Under the pieces are notes generated by a model, which worked only from the letters and a program-made list of their open reading frames with translations, did no database searches and was not told the DNA's origin. Position numbers and translations under genes: made by a program. Positions 1 to 7,908 of a stretch of 34,114 nt of DNA are shown here, piece after piece. The number at the start of each line of letters is the position of its first letter. The first letter of the stretch is position 1. This stretch comes from Alicyclobacillus sp. (GTDB lineage Bacteria > Bacillota > Bacilli > Alicyclobacillales > Alicyclobacillaceae), in contig JAIMBT010000030.1 in the NCBI GenBank assembly GCA_023511295.1, forward strand, positions 1-34,114, read 5' to 3'.

Positions 1-82
1 GGCTGCCGACATGGGTCGATTGTCGACATTGAGTGAACAGACAAATTATCGCCAATTGTCGGTATTTTGTAAAGAGGGGGCA
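1..82. mobile_element. Putative end of a transposable element that cuts jetC
   Basis: JetC-like coding sequence, read on the minus strand, stops resembling its family at about base 84 and gives way to AT-richer DNA. Read inward from jetC the new sequence begins TGCCCCC at base 82, and TG is a common insertion-sequence terminus. The stretch contains the direct repeat ATTGTCG at 19-25 and 55-61, and a TGTCGACA palindrome at 21-28. Repeated short motifs near the end are typical of elements with several transposase-binding sites, such as IS21 or Tn7-like elements. No transposase is visible because the window ends here. The family assignment is a guess; the foreign nature is better supported than the type. 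Confidence 0.5.
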
Positions 83-83
83 G

Positions 84-2063
84 CCAAACGTCGTCCTCGT
101 CCACCGCTCCTCCCGACGGCGACACCCAAGCGTCCAGTACCCCCGCTTCGAACAGCGCCGTCTCCAGCGCCGCTTGGGTTCCTTCGTCGACGTGCGGCTG
201 GAACTCACAAAGGGTGTACAGCGGGCCACCGACGGCAGCACCCGCTGCTTCCATCCGGCGCCGTCGCGCCAACGCTCGCGCCTCCGAGCGTGGGGGCTCC
301 GGCTCGCGCAGGTGTTGCCATTCCTCCAGTTCTCGCTGTTTATCCCCTCGCTCCGCCTCCAGCTGGCGCTTGCTCTGGCTCACTACGGCCCGATCCCGCT
401 CCACGTCGACATTCGCTTCCGCGAGGGCCGCCGACACCGGCGCTTGCACGTCCGCATAGGGCACCGCCGGGTATTGCTGCAACGCTCGAAGCGCGGCCTG
501 ACAATTCTCCTGCGAGATCGGCAAAAACTGCAAACCGCGCTGCTATGCCAGGATAGCAGTGTGCTGGGCTAGAATGGCCGTATCGAGCTCTGCCTGCCGG
601 TCACCGAGAGCCTGCTCCCGAGCGTCGCGCACGGACCGAGCGTCACTCATCGTCCGTTCCGCGGCATCGGCCCGCTCGCGGTGGTGCTGTTCGCGCATGC
701 CTATCTCGAGCGCCTGTTTCAGCCGCCCGTCGTGCGTCCGCAGGTCAGCTGCGAGTCGCGTCCAAGTTGCCGAGTCCACCACGGTCGCTGCGCCGGCGTC
801 CGACCACAGGGCGGCGTAGACGGAATGGTCAGCAAATGCGCTCGCGGTGGCCAATCCTGCCAGTTCCGATTGGGCACGCGCGGCTTCCGATTCCGCAGCA
901 GCGCCTTCCTGCATCGCAGCGGCAAGCCGTTCCGCCTTCGATTCAAGCTGTCGGGCGTAGTCGGCGGCTCTGCTCTCTCCCGCCGCATACGCACGCTGGA
1001 TCTCGGCCAGTCGCTCGGATACGGTTTCCAGCTCGCGTTGTCGTTCCATCACCTCGGAGCGTTCGATGGTGTCCATCTTCGCTTCTGCATCGATGACGGC
1101 TTGCTTGGTCTGTGCAACCCGTTCCATCCGTTCGCGGATGCGGACATCGACCTCATCGAACGCGGCTTTGCTGTGCGCAGCCTCCTGCTCCCTTCTGGCC
1201 ACCTCCGCGTGACAGTTTTGGAACTCCGCAGAGAGCGCATAAATCCGCATCCGGTTGTACTGGTCATACGCGTCCTGCAAGCGCGTGAGGTCTGCCTTGT
1301 GTTGCGCCAGTTCGTCGAGGCGGTCGCTGATTTCGTCCAGGTCTTCCAGGACCTCCGCCAGTGGCCGCAGGTCGTCCTCTCCCAGAGCAGGCAGAGCATC
1401 GTTTAAGATCTCGTAGACCACCGACGGCTTGTGCTCCTTCGACAACTTCGGCGAGCGCAGCTGAATCAGCAGGTTCAACAGTTCTTTGTACGACTCAGTG
1501 TCTGGAAAGCCGAACAACAACTGGTTCACCAGCGCCTGGTACTCGCTTTGCTCGCGAACGACCTTGCCACCCATGCCAATGACCTGTTCCAGGGCAGCCC
1601 GGTCGAGCGGCACTTTCTCGGCACCCGCCACACCGTCGCTGACGTCGTATAAGAACAGGTCTCGCCCAATGCGCCGACCGTCTGTGACGGCAAACCCCCA
1701 GAATGACACGCCGGCTGCACCGCGTCGCGCCTTCAAGCCGATGCCCACAGTCAGGTACTTTCCGGTTTCCGGTTGAAAAAACTCCAAGTAGAGGTACCCC
1801 GTCCGCTCCGGCAGTGCGCTGTCTCGGTCGCCGAGCAGGTAGTACTCAATCTTGCGGTCGCGTGATCCAAACGGGTCCAGTCTGGACGGTCGCTTGTCTC
1901 CGTCCAGCACGAGCGGCAGGAAGCTCTGCATCGTGACCGACTTGCCAGATCCGTTCGCTCCGCGCAAAATCAGCCGGCCGTCCGCCAACTGAAACTCCGC
2001 CTCGTCATACAGCCAAAAATTTACAACCCCAGCCCGGTGCAGGTGCCAACGCGACGGATTCAC
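84..2063 (-). pseudogene. jetC: Broken jetC: SMC-like ATPase of type II Wadjet (TIGR02680 family)
   Basis: This is the N-terminal half of the SMC/MukB-like ATPase of the Wadjet anti-plasmid complex. A Walker A motif GANGSGKS lies at residues 35-42, followed by the ATP-head region and then a long charged coiled coil from about residue 230. The GTG start at 2063 overlaps the jetB stop (GTGA), so translation is coupled. After 506 codons there is an in-frame TAG at 543-545. The same frame then stays open for about 153 more codons down to base 84. That segment still looks like the family: coiled coil, then a conserved block with CEFQPHVDEG and LDAWV. About 660 residue positions remain of a protein usually near 1300, so both the stop and the element at 1-82 disrupt it. 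The C-terminal signature and D-loop half of the ATPase is missing here. Confidence 0.8.
543..545 (-). other. In-frame amber codon inside jetC
   Basis: TAG interrupts a reading frame that remains open and family-like on both sides. One base change from CAG, AAG, GAG or TGG would create it. It is a nonsense mutation or a sequencing error; nothing suggests programmed readthrough. Confidence 0.7.
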
Positions 2064-3361
2064 ACCTCATCCTCTCCTTCCAGGGCGTACGTCCCAACCC
2101 AGCGCGCGAACACTGGGTACAACACGACGCCGCCGTCTTCGAGGCTGCGTCCGAGGTTCCACTCCACCAAGTGCCTGGTGACGTCCTCCGCCAATGCAGA
2201 GGTGGACTTCTCGCGATACTCCTTGCTCCACCATGCCCCGTGCCGTTGACGAAGCGAGATCAGAATCGTCTCGAGGTCGCTTCGGGTCAACGTCGGACAG
2301 CCGTCGCTGTCCCGGTCTGCCGCCCATACATCGGATTCCCAGTAGCGGCGCAACTCGGCTGCGAGCAAGGACACAATGTCCGAGATGACGGCCTGCGTCG
2401 GGAACAACTCCATCTCCGCGGTCAGCTCAGGCCACACGAAGAGCAGACCCTCCCGATATCGGCGCCCCTCGAGGCCAGTGAATGTCCGGATACGCTCCAA
2501 CAGGGACGCTCGTTGCGTCTGTACGTAGCGGCGCTGGCCCTCTGTCCACTGCCAGTCATACACCACCGGCTCCTGCAACAATCGGCGCATGACCGCATGC
2601 CGGCGCTCCACAGCCGTGGAGGTCTCCGCTGGGAGTAGCGCGTGCTTGTCCGCCACGTCCGCGCCGTCGCTGGAATCCATCTCGAGACGGTCGAGTACCA
2701 CGCCCACTTCCGCCGCGATGTCCTCGTCCAGCATCCCCTCTGTGGAGACCTCCAGCAACCGCTGCGGCACCGATTGCAACAGGTAGCGGGAGAGCAGCGA
2801 CGCCTGATACAACACGTCGTCCTCGCCGCTGCGCGCCCAGTCACTCTCCTCCCCCTCGACGACCGTTAACGCATCGAGATCGCGCAGCTTTTTGAGCGCC
2901 CGCGCCATGGACAGACGGTGGTCGTACAAGGTCCAGTCCACCGACAATCCGACGGAGACCAGGTGTTCCCGGATGGCTTCGACCATCTCCGTGAGCAAAA
3001 ACTGCTGCCCATCGTTCAACCCTTCCAGGTACCACAGACCGTACGTGAAGTACGCGTAGTCGCGGCCGTCCCGGAACCCGTCCATGGCCATCCAGGACTG
3101 CCACACCCCGGGGGTTTTCTCCAACTTGGCGAACTGCCGCGTGAGCACGAGGGACCACCCCGCCTGCTCGTGGAACCAGTCGCGCAGTGGACGGTAGTGA
3201 TCTCGAATCACCCGATACAGCTCCGCGTCGCGCTGTCGCTGCACGTAGGGGCGATTCAGCAGGGCCTGAACCGCTTGCTGCCGTACCTCCTCAAAGCTCC
3301 CACCCGCTGCACCTCGAGCCGCCCGGCGGGCAGCACCGACGCGGCTGCCGTCACGGCTCAC
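2060..3361 (-). CDS. jetB: JetB, KITE-like subunit of type II Wadjet (TIGR02678 family)
   Basis: This 433-residue protein matches the TIGR02678 family by length, order in the operon and overall character: a soluble, charged protein with winged-helix-like segments. In Wadjet the JetB subunit is the KITE (MukE-like) dimer that sits on the JetA kleisin and helps the SMC motor extrude plasmid DNA. The GTG start at 3361 overlaps the jetA stop by four bases (GTGA). Its own TGA overlaps the jetC GTG in the same way, so the three genes form one tightly coupled operon. The frame is intact. With jetC broken, the subunit has no functional motor partner encoded here. The function comes from family knowledge and the operon; no catalytic motif is expected. 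Confidence 0.8.
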   Translation of the reverse strand: MSRDGSRVGAARRAARGAAGGSFEEVRQQAVQALLNRPYVQRQRDAELYRVIRDHYRPLRDWFHEQAGWSLVLTRQFAKLEKTPGVWQSWMAMDGFRDGRDYAYFTYGLWYLEGLNDGQQFLLTEMVEAIREHLVSVGLSVDWTLYDHRLSMARALKKLRDLDALTVVEGEESDWARSGEDDVLYQASLLSRYLLQSVPQRLLEVSTEGMLDEDIAAEVGVVLDRLEMDSSDGADVADKHALLPAETSTAVERRHAVMRRLLQEPVVYDWQWTEGQRRYVQTQRASLLERIRTFTGLEGRRYREGLLFVWPELTAEMELFPTQAVISDIVSLLAAELRRYWESDVWAADRDSDGCPTLTRSDLETILISLRQRHGAWWSKEYREKSTSALAEDVTRHLVEWNLGRSLEDGGVVLYPVFARWVGTYALEGEDEV

Positions 3362-4860
3362 GATGTCGCCTCCTCTTCAATCACGAGTTCAAAGTCCGGG
3401 AGTTCCAAGGTTCCATCGGTGAACTGTAACTGCGTCCGCACACCGCCCTCCGGCAACTTCAACCTGACGGACAACCCATCGGGTGTGCGTGCAGATTTCG
3501 ACTGGTGGACCAGGCAGGCACCAATCCACTGCAACAAGATCCTTCGCTGGTCCGGGTTCAAGGGCCCCAGCTCACTCATCCGCAGCCGGCGCCGCCGAAC
3601 CCACGCCGCCACCAGGTCTGCTTCCTGCTGCTTTCGCGCCAAGATCTCCGCCATCGCGTGCGTCCGCTGCCGCTGTGTGCTTCGGATGGCTTCGGTAGTG
3701 CCGGCTCGGCGAGGACCGCGCAGGCGAGCCCGCAAGGTCCGTACAACCGGGGTCTCGGCCCACATGGACAGGTCGGCTGAATCCGACGCGGTCTCCACCT
3801 CTCCTTGGAAGTGGCGCGTGGGATACAGTCCGAACATGTACGCGCCAAGCCTGTGCGCGTCCGCCGCGTTGTCCAGTGCCAGGAAGATGCGCCCCACTTG
3901 TTCCAGTTCGCGCCGTCGGCTGACACCGATGCGATGCCGGTCTTGGATGGCCAGCGCGTACCGCACCACCCGCGCAATGGTGTCCTTGGTCTGGCGCTCA
4001 AGATAGTGCACATCGCTCGGTTCCGTCTCTGTCCCGACGAACCACTGCCGCAGCACAGACCACTCCTCCGCCAACCGAGCGGACCTTTCCGCCTCGCTCG
4101 GAGCCTCCTCCAGAATCGGCAACCGGGCGGCGTCGGCGGAGATGGCCGCGAGAAAGGCGTTCCACGTCTCCGACGGCGTGTCGCGGAACGCCGCTTCAAT
4201 GTGTGCACCGAACCGTTGTAAGCCGCGGACGAAGTCCCTCAGGTACTGCGACAAGGTATCCTTGAATGCGAGGAAGGCGTCCGTCAGCATCAACTCTTCC
4301 GCTCGCGCTGTCTGCAGACTCCCGAGGTAATCCGAAGCGCTTTCGTGCAGTTGCCGAAAAGCGCCCTGCAGGTCTTTCCACAACTGCAGCGCCGCGCCCG
4401 GCGCGAACGTGCCCCGGGCCGCCTGAATCTGCGCGATGTACCCTGCAATCCGTTCCAACAGCGCTGGCTCGAGAGAGCCGCCGTAGCCCTGAATCTGCTC
4501 CAACGCCTCGAGCATTCGCTCAATCTCGACGGCATACGGCGTCATCTGGTAGCGGAACCGTTTTCGCAGGTACTCCTCAATCGATCCCGCCCGTCCCCCG
4601 TCATGACGGCTGGTGAGGTTGCCCCACTCGGTCAGAACTTCGAGGTCTCGTTGGCACTGTTCCTCGGTGTACTCTTCCAGCAGTCCCCACGCACAGATCC
4701 CGCCGTACACCTCGCTCGGCTTCAACCAGTACTTCAGCTTGCTGTGATTCTCGTAGAAAAACCGCATGATGAGCCTGTACCGTGCGACATTGTCGGCGTT
4801 GAGATACTTCAACTCCGGAACAGGCCGCATCCAACTGCCAACAGAGGGACGTCCCTGCAA
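3358..4860 (-). CDS. jetA: JetA, kleisin-like subunit of type II Wadjet (TIGR02677 family)
   Basis: The first gene of the Wadjet operon encodes 500 residues, close to the usual TIGR02677 length. The N-terminus (PELKYLNADNVARYRLIMRF, then a WLKPSEVY segment) is the winged-helix-like start typical of the family, followed by long helical segments. In the complex JetA is the kleisin (MukF-like) that bridges the JetC heads. The TTG at 4860 is chosen because AGGAGGTGG lies 9 bases upstream; an ATG at 4830 is the alternative and has no comparable site. The gene ends in a four-base overlap with jetB. The reading frame is intact, so decay of the system began downstream in jetC. Confidence 0.8.
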   Translation of the reverse strand: MQGRPSVGSWMRPVPELKYLNADNVARYRLIMRFFYENHSKLKYWLKPSEVYGGICAWGLLEEYTEEQCQRDLEVLTEWGNLTSRHDGGRAGSIEEYLRKRFRYQMTPYAVEIERMLEALEQIQGYGGSLEPALLERIAGYIAQIQAARGTFAPGAALQLWKDLQGAFRQLHESASDYLGSLQTARAEELMLTDAFLAFKDTLSQYLRDFVRGLQRFGAHIEAAFRDTPSETWNAFLAAISADAARLPILEEAPSEAERSARLAEEWSVLRQWFVGTETEPSDVHYLERQTKDTIARVVRYALAIQDRHRIGVSRRRELEQVGRIFLALDNAADAHRLGAYMFGLYPTRHFQGEVETASDSADLSMWAETPVVRTLRARLRGPRRAGTTEAIRSTQRQRTHAMAEILARKQQEADLVAAWVRRRRLRMSELGPLNPDQRRILLQWIGACLVHQSKSARTPDGLSVRLKLPEGGVRTQLQFTDGTLELPDFELVIEEEATS

Positions 4861-4896
4861 CCGCTCGCCACCTCCTCAGCACTTCATCCTGCCCAC

Positions 4897-4902
4897 AGTA
4901 TA
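4897..4902 (-). promoter_or_regulatory. Weak candidate -10 box for the jet operon
   Basis: TATACT on the minus strand lies about 37 bases upstream of the jetA start. The hexamer 17 bases further upstream (CTGCGA) matches TTGACA poorly, at 3 of 6. This is the best sigma-A candidate in the 181-base gap before jetA. I see no clear terminator for the upstream acyl-CoA synthetase gene, so readthrough is also possible. Confidence 0.3.
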
Positions 4903-5041
4903 TCGGACAACCGGTTTGTTCGCAGGCGCCTGGAATAAATCGGCACCCTCCAGCTTCCTGCTCATCACGCGGGAAGTGGACGGTGCCGTTTGGTTTCAAA
5001 GCAGTGGCCCCACCCTCAGCGCGGGTCCATCTCGGCGCTCC

Positions 5042-6709
5042 TTACGGGCGCTCGAAGCGGCCGGCTTTCTGATCCTCCAGGGCCATCTGCCGGACAATGA
5101 AATGCCGCTTCTTGCCCGTTGCGGTAAACGGTAGCTCGTCGATGAACCGGTAGAACCGCGGCCGCTTGTAGTCAGCCAGCATCGGGTGGTTACTGCAGAA
5201 CTTGTTCAGCTCAGCCGCGGTGAGCGACTCGTCTGCCTTCACGATGTAAGCCACCACAGCCTGTCCGCGCAACTCGTCCGGCACGCCCACCACCACGGAT
5301 TCCTTCACTTTCGGGTGCTCGTTCAGCACTTCTTCCACCTGAACCGGATAGATGTTCTCCGCCGACGAGACAATCATGTCGTTCTTCCGGCTGGCGATGG
5401 TCACGAACTCGCGCTCGTCCCACGTCCCGAGGTCACCGATGTAAATCCATCCCTTGTAGAAAACCTTCGCCGACTCCTCCGGGTTGTTCACGTACGAATA
5501 GGTGGACTTCCCAGGCGACTTCACAATCACCTCGCCCACTTCCTTGCCGTCCTTTGCAGCCAGTTCGTCCGGTTCCGCCCGCCGGTCCGGGAAGACCTTG
5601 ACCACGCGCACCTCGTCGTCGGTACAGGAACGGCCCGCTGAACCCGCCATGTCGGGCAGGTCGTAAGGGCGCAGGAAGGTGTTCCAGAACGCCTCGGACG
5701 TCCCGTAACCGTTGAAGATGTTCGGGGTCAAAGTCTCTTGGAACTTGATGCAGTCCTCACGGCCGAGCGGTGCTCCCATCGTGACAATCCCCTTTAACCC
5801 AGACAGGTCAACGGGCGATTTCTTCTGCGTCTCATAGAGCATCTTCAGCATCGGAGGTGCACCGATGAGGAAGGTGAGCTTGTACGTTTCGACATACTCC
5901 AGCACGGTCTTTGGATTGAAGTACCGCAGGATGACCATCTCCGCCCCGACGTACAGCGAGGGGGTCGGGCCGCCAGAGTGGATGCCGCCGCGGTGAAACC
6001 ACGGACTCATGTTCAGGGTCTTGTCCACCGGCGTGAGCGGGAAGTGCATGGCCACGTCGTGCGCCGACAGGACGTCGTTGATGTTGTTCATCGGAACGCC
6101 CTTCGGCCGTCCGGTCGTCCCGGAGGTATAGAGGCGCGTCGTCTCGTCGTAGATGTGCATCGGCCGCTCCACCGGCGGGTTGGCGGTCGACTGGCTGGCG
6201 ACGTAGTCCGTGTACAGCACGTGCCCAGGCGCTGCAGCTTCCTGTCCGTTCATGTCCACCATGATGATACGCTGCGGTTTGTGCTTCGCCATTTGCAGCG
6301 CCTGCTCCGCCGTCTCTCGAATCTCGACGTCGTACACGTACACCACGGGCTTGCTGTCGTCGAGGATGTAGGCGGTTTCGCCCGGAGACAGCCGAAAGTT
6401 GATGGGGCAGTTGATGGCCCCAATCTTCTGCGGCGCCAGGTAGCAGTGGACGAACTCCAGAGAGTTCAGCAGTTGGTAAACCACCACGTCGTTCTTTGTG
6501 ACGCCGTCTGCCAACAGCGCGTGCGCGAGGCGATTCACGTCTTCGTTCAACTGTGCGTAGGTCCACGTGCGCCCCCGCAGCGGGTCTGTCACAGCTGGCT
6601 TGTCCGCAAATCGCTGCACATTGCGCATGAATCCGTTGATGTATGTAAATTCATGCTCAAAGGTGTCCTTGAACATTTCGATGTCGTACGTGTACGAGGC
6701 CTCCGACAT
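5042..6709 (-). CDS. Acyl-CoA synthetase (AMP-forming, ANL superfamily)
   Basis: A 555-residue AMP-forming ligase that activates a carboxylic acid, probably fatty or aromatic, to its acyl-CoA through an acyl-adenylate. The P-loop motif TSGTTGRPKG is at about residues 195-204. Further along are GYGTSE (A5-like), YIGDLGTWDE (A7) and KNDMIVSSAENIYPVQVEE (A8). The C-terminal lysine region PFTATGKKRHF (A10) is also present, so the protein looks catalytically complete. The ATG at 6709 is preferred over an upstream in-frame start at 6766 because a purine-rich GGGGGGA site precedes it and the family N-terminus fits. Substrate cannot be read from sequence; long-chain fatty acid or feruloyl-type ligases are the nearest relatives I recognise. 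It stands alone, with no beta-oxidation genes next to it. Confidence 0.85.
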   Translation of the reverse strand: MSEASYTYDIEMFKDTFEHEFTYINGFMRNVQRFADKPAVTDPLRGRTWTYAQLNEDVNRLAHALLADGVTKNDVVVYQLLNSLEFVHCYLAPQKIGAINCPINFRLSPGETAYILDDSKPVVYVYDVEIRETAEQALQMAKHKPQRIIMVDMNGQEAAAPGHVLYTDYVASQSTANPPVERPMHIYDETTRLYTSGTTGRPKGVPMNNINDVLSAHDVAMHFPLTPVDKTLNMSPWFHRGGIHSGGPTPSLYVGAEMVILRYFNPKTVLEYVETYKLTFLIGAPPMLKMLYETQKKSPVDLSGLKGIVTMGAPLGREDCIKFQETLTPNIFNGYGTSEAFWNTFLRPYDLPDMAGSAGRSCTDDEVRVVKVFPDRRAEPDELAAKDGKEVGEVIVKSPGKSTYSYVNNPEESAKVFYKGWIYIGDLGTWDEREFVTIASRKNDMIVSSAENIYPVQVEEVLNEHPKVKESVVVGVPDELRGQAVVAYIVKADESLTAAELNKFCSNHPMLADYKRPRFYRFIDELPFTATGKKRHFIVRQMALEDQKAGRFERP

Positions 6710-6765
6710 CTTCCCGTCCCCCCCAATTCTGATTTTACGAACTTTAGCGCACTCACAATATCTCA

Positions 6766-6774
6766 ATTATACCA
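6766..6774 (-). promoter_or_regulatory. Extended -10 promoter for the acyl-CoA synthetase
   Basis: On the minus strand TGGTATAAT is a perfect extended -10 (TGnTATAAT), about 57 bases upstream of the ATG at 6709. No good -35 lies at 17 bases, which is tolerated for extended -10 promoters. Confidence 0.45.
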
Positions 6775-6860
6775 CTGCCCTGACCACCGACGCACAAGAA
6801 GGCAGAGGTCTACGTCCGCTCGTTCGACGCATCGACGGCTCCGTCCGCGCGGGCGTCCGA

Positions 6861-6889
6861 TTTTCATCTCCCCACAACTTGTGTATATT
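6861..6889 (+). promoter_or_regulatory. Sigma-A promoter for the diguanylate cyclase gene
   Basis: TTTTCA (6861-6866), a 17-base spacer, and TATATT (6884-6889) lie 83 bases before the GTG start at 6973. The -35 matches 4 of 6 and the -10 matches 5 of 6. Confidence 0.45.
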
Positions 6890-6972
6890 CTTCCTTGAAT
6901 GGCGAGCGGTGGCCTGACACAGGGTTGGTTCGGACCACATGGGTCATTCCGGTCTGAGAAGGAGGGATTCCA

Positions 6973-7908
6973 GTGAACCACCTGTTCTTTCGTGAACGGT
7001 TACAAGAAGCGTCATCTGAGATCTTGCAGATGCTCCGCTCCTTCATCGATATCAACACCCTGTTTGTCGCCATCAATGATCGACAAACCAACTATATTCT
7101 AAGCGTTACCAACAAAGAGGAGGCGTTGGTCACTGAAGGCGAAATGCCGTTTTTCGAATCGTATTGCAGTCTGGTGTGCCGCGACACGCGCACCAGGTTA
7201 CTGACCATATCGAATACAGAAATCGACCCGCAAACCGCGTCGATGGACATCACCAAACGCTTGGGTGCCACCACATTCATTGGCGTCCCGATTGTGAAAG
7301 ACGATGGAACTCCACTCGGAACGGTATGTGCGATGGACCGCAAGCCGTATGACATCGAGGACCGGGAAGTGCAGCTGCTCCAAATGGCTTCCAAATTCCT
7401 GGCGCATGTCATTGAGCTGGAAAATTTAGCGTATCGGGACACCTTGACAGGTGCGTTTACCCGGAACTATTTGGACGTGGCGTGGCGAAACGCAACCGAG
7501 ACGTACGCCACGTTCGCGCTCTGCATGGTGGATATCGACAATTTTAAAGCGATCAACGACCGATTCGGACACGTGGTCGGAGATGAGGTCCTCCGTCTCA
7601 TCAGCCACTACGTTTTGTCAAAGACGGATGACGACGACATCTGGTTGCGGCTTGGCGGCGACGAGTTTCTCCTCATTCGGTCAAACGTTCCATCCAGAAA
7701 GGTCTTGGAGGACTTTCTCACGGAACTGATTTCCGGACTTCGGAGGGAGCCCCTGCTGCCTGGAGGACAGCCGCTGACCGTGAGCATCGGTGCCAGCCTC
7801 TATCCAGGGGACGGAGACGACGTCGATACACTGCTGAAGGCCGCTGACGCTGCGATGTACGATGTCAAGTTTACAGGAAAAGACCGGTTTGCACTTCATT
7901 CGTCGTGA
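6973..7908 (+). CDS. GAF-GGDEF diguanylate cyclase
   Basis: A 311-residue soluble protein that should make cyclic di-GMP from two GTP. Residues about 10-140 form a GAF-like sensor (LGATTFIGVPIV, GTVCAMD). Residues about 145-308 form the GGDEF domain, starting at YRDTLTGAFTRNYL, with the intact active-site loop GGDEF at 228-232. The inhibitory I-site, normally RxxD ending six residues before the loop, reads DDDD here, so product feedback inhibition is probably absent. The GTG start is fixed by AAGGAGGGATT just upstream. The 3' end overlaps by 38 bp the 3' end of the convergent HD-GYP phosphodiesterase gene, a natural antagonist. The signal sensed by the GAF domain is unknown. Confidence 0.88.
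   Translation: MNHLFFRERLQEASSEILQMLRSFIDINTLFVAINDRQTNYILSVTNKEEALVTEGEMPFFESYCSLVCRDTRTRLLTISNTEIDPQTASMDITKRLGATTFIGVPIVKDDGTPLGTVCAMDRKPYDIEDREVQLLQMASKFLAHVIELENLAYRDTLTGAFTRNYLDVAWRNATETYATFALCMVDIDNFKAINDRFGHVVGDEVLRLISHYVLSKTDDDDIWLRLGGDEFLLIRSNVPSRKVLEDFLTELISGLRREPLLPGGQPLTVSIGASLYPGDGDDVDTLLKAADAAMYDVKFTGKDRFALHSS

Noticed and set aside
543-545. Programmed recoding of the amber codon in jetC
   Set aside because: No downstream hairpin or recoding context is evident, and the gene is cut further on anyway; a mutation or read error is simpler.
33-572. Plus-strand frames of about 180 codons at the left edge
   Set aside because: They lie opposite the conserved jetC continuation and have low-complexity composition; jetC family sequence is clear on the minus strand.
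5978-6898. A 306-codon plus-strand frame over the acyl-CoA synthetase
   Set aside because: His/Arg/Val-rich antisense shadow with no ribosome site; the minus-strand gene has all ANL motifs.
6890-6972. A c-di-GMP riboswitch in the leader of the diguanylate cyclase gene
   Set aside because: The leader is only about 77 bases and shows none of the conserved GEMM helices or the tetraloop receptor that I could recognise.
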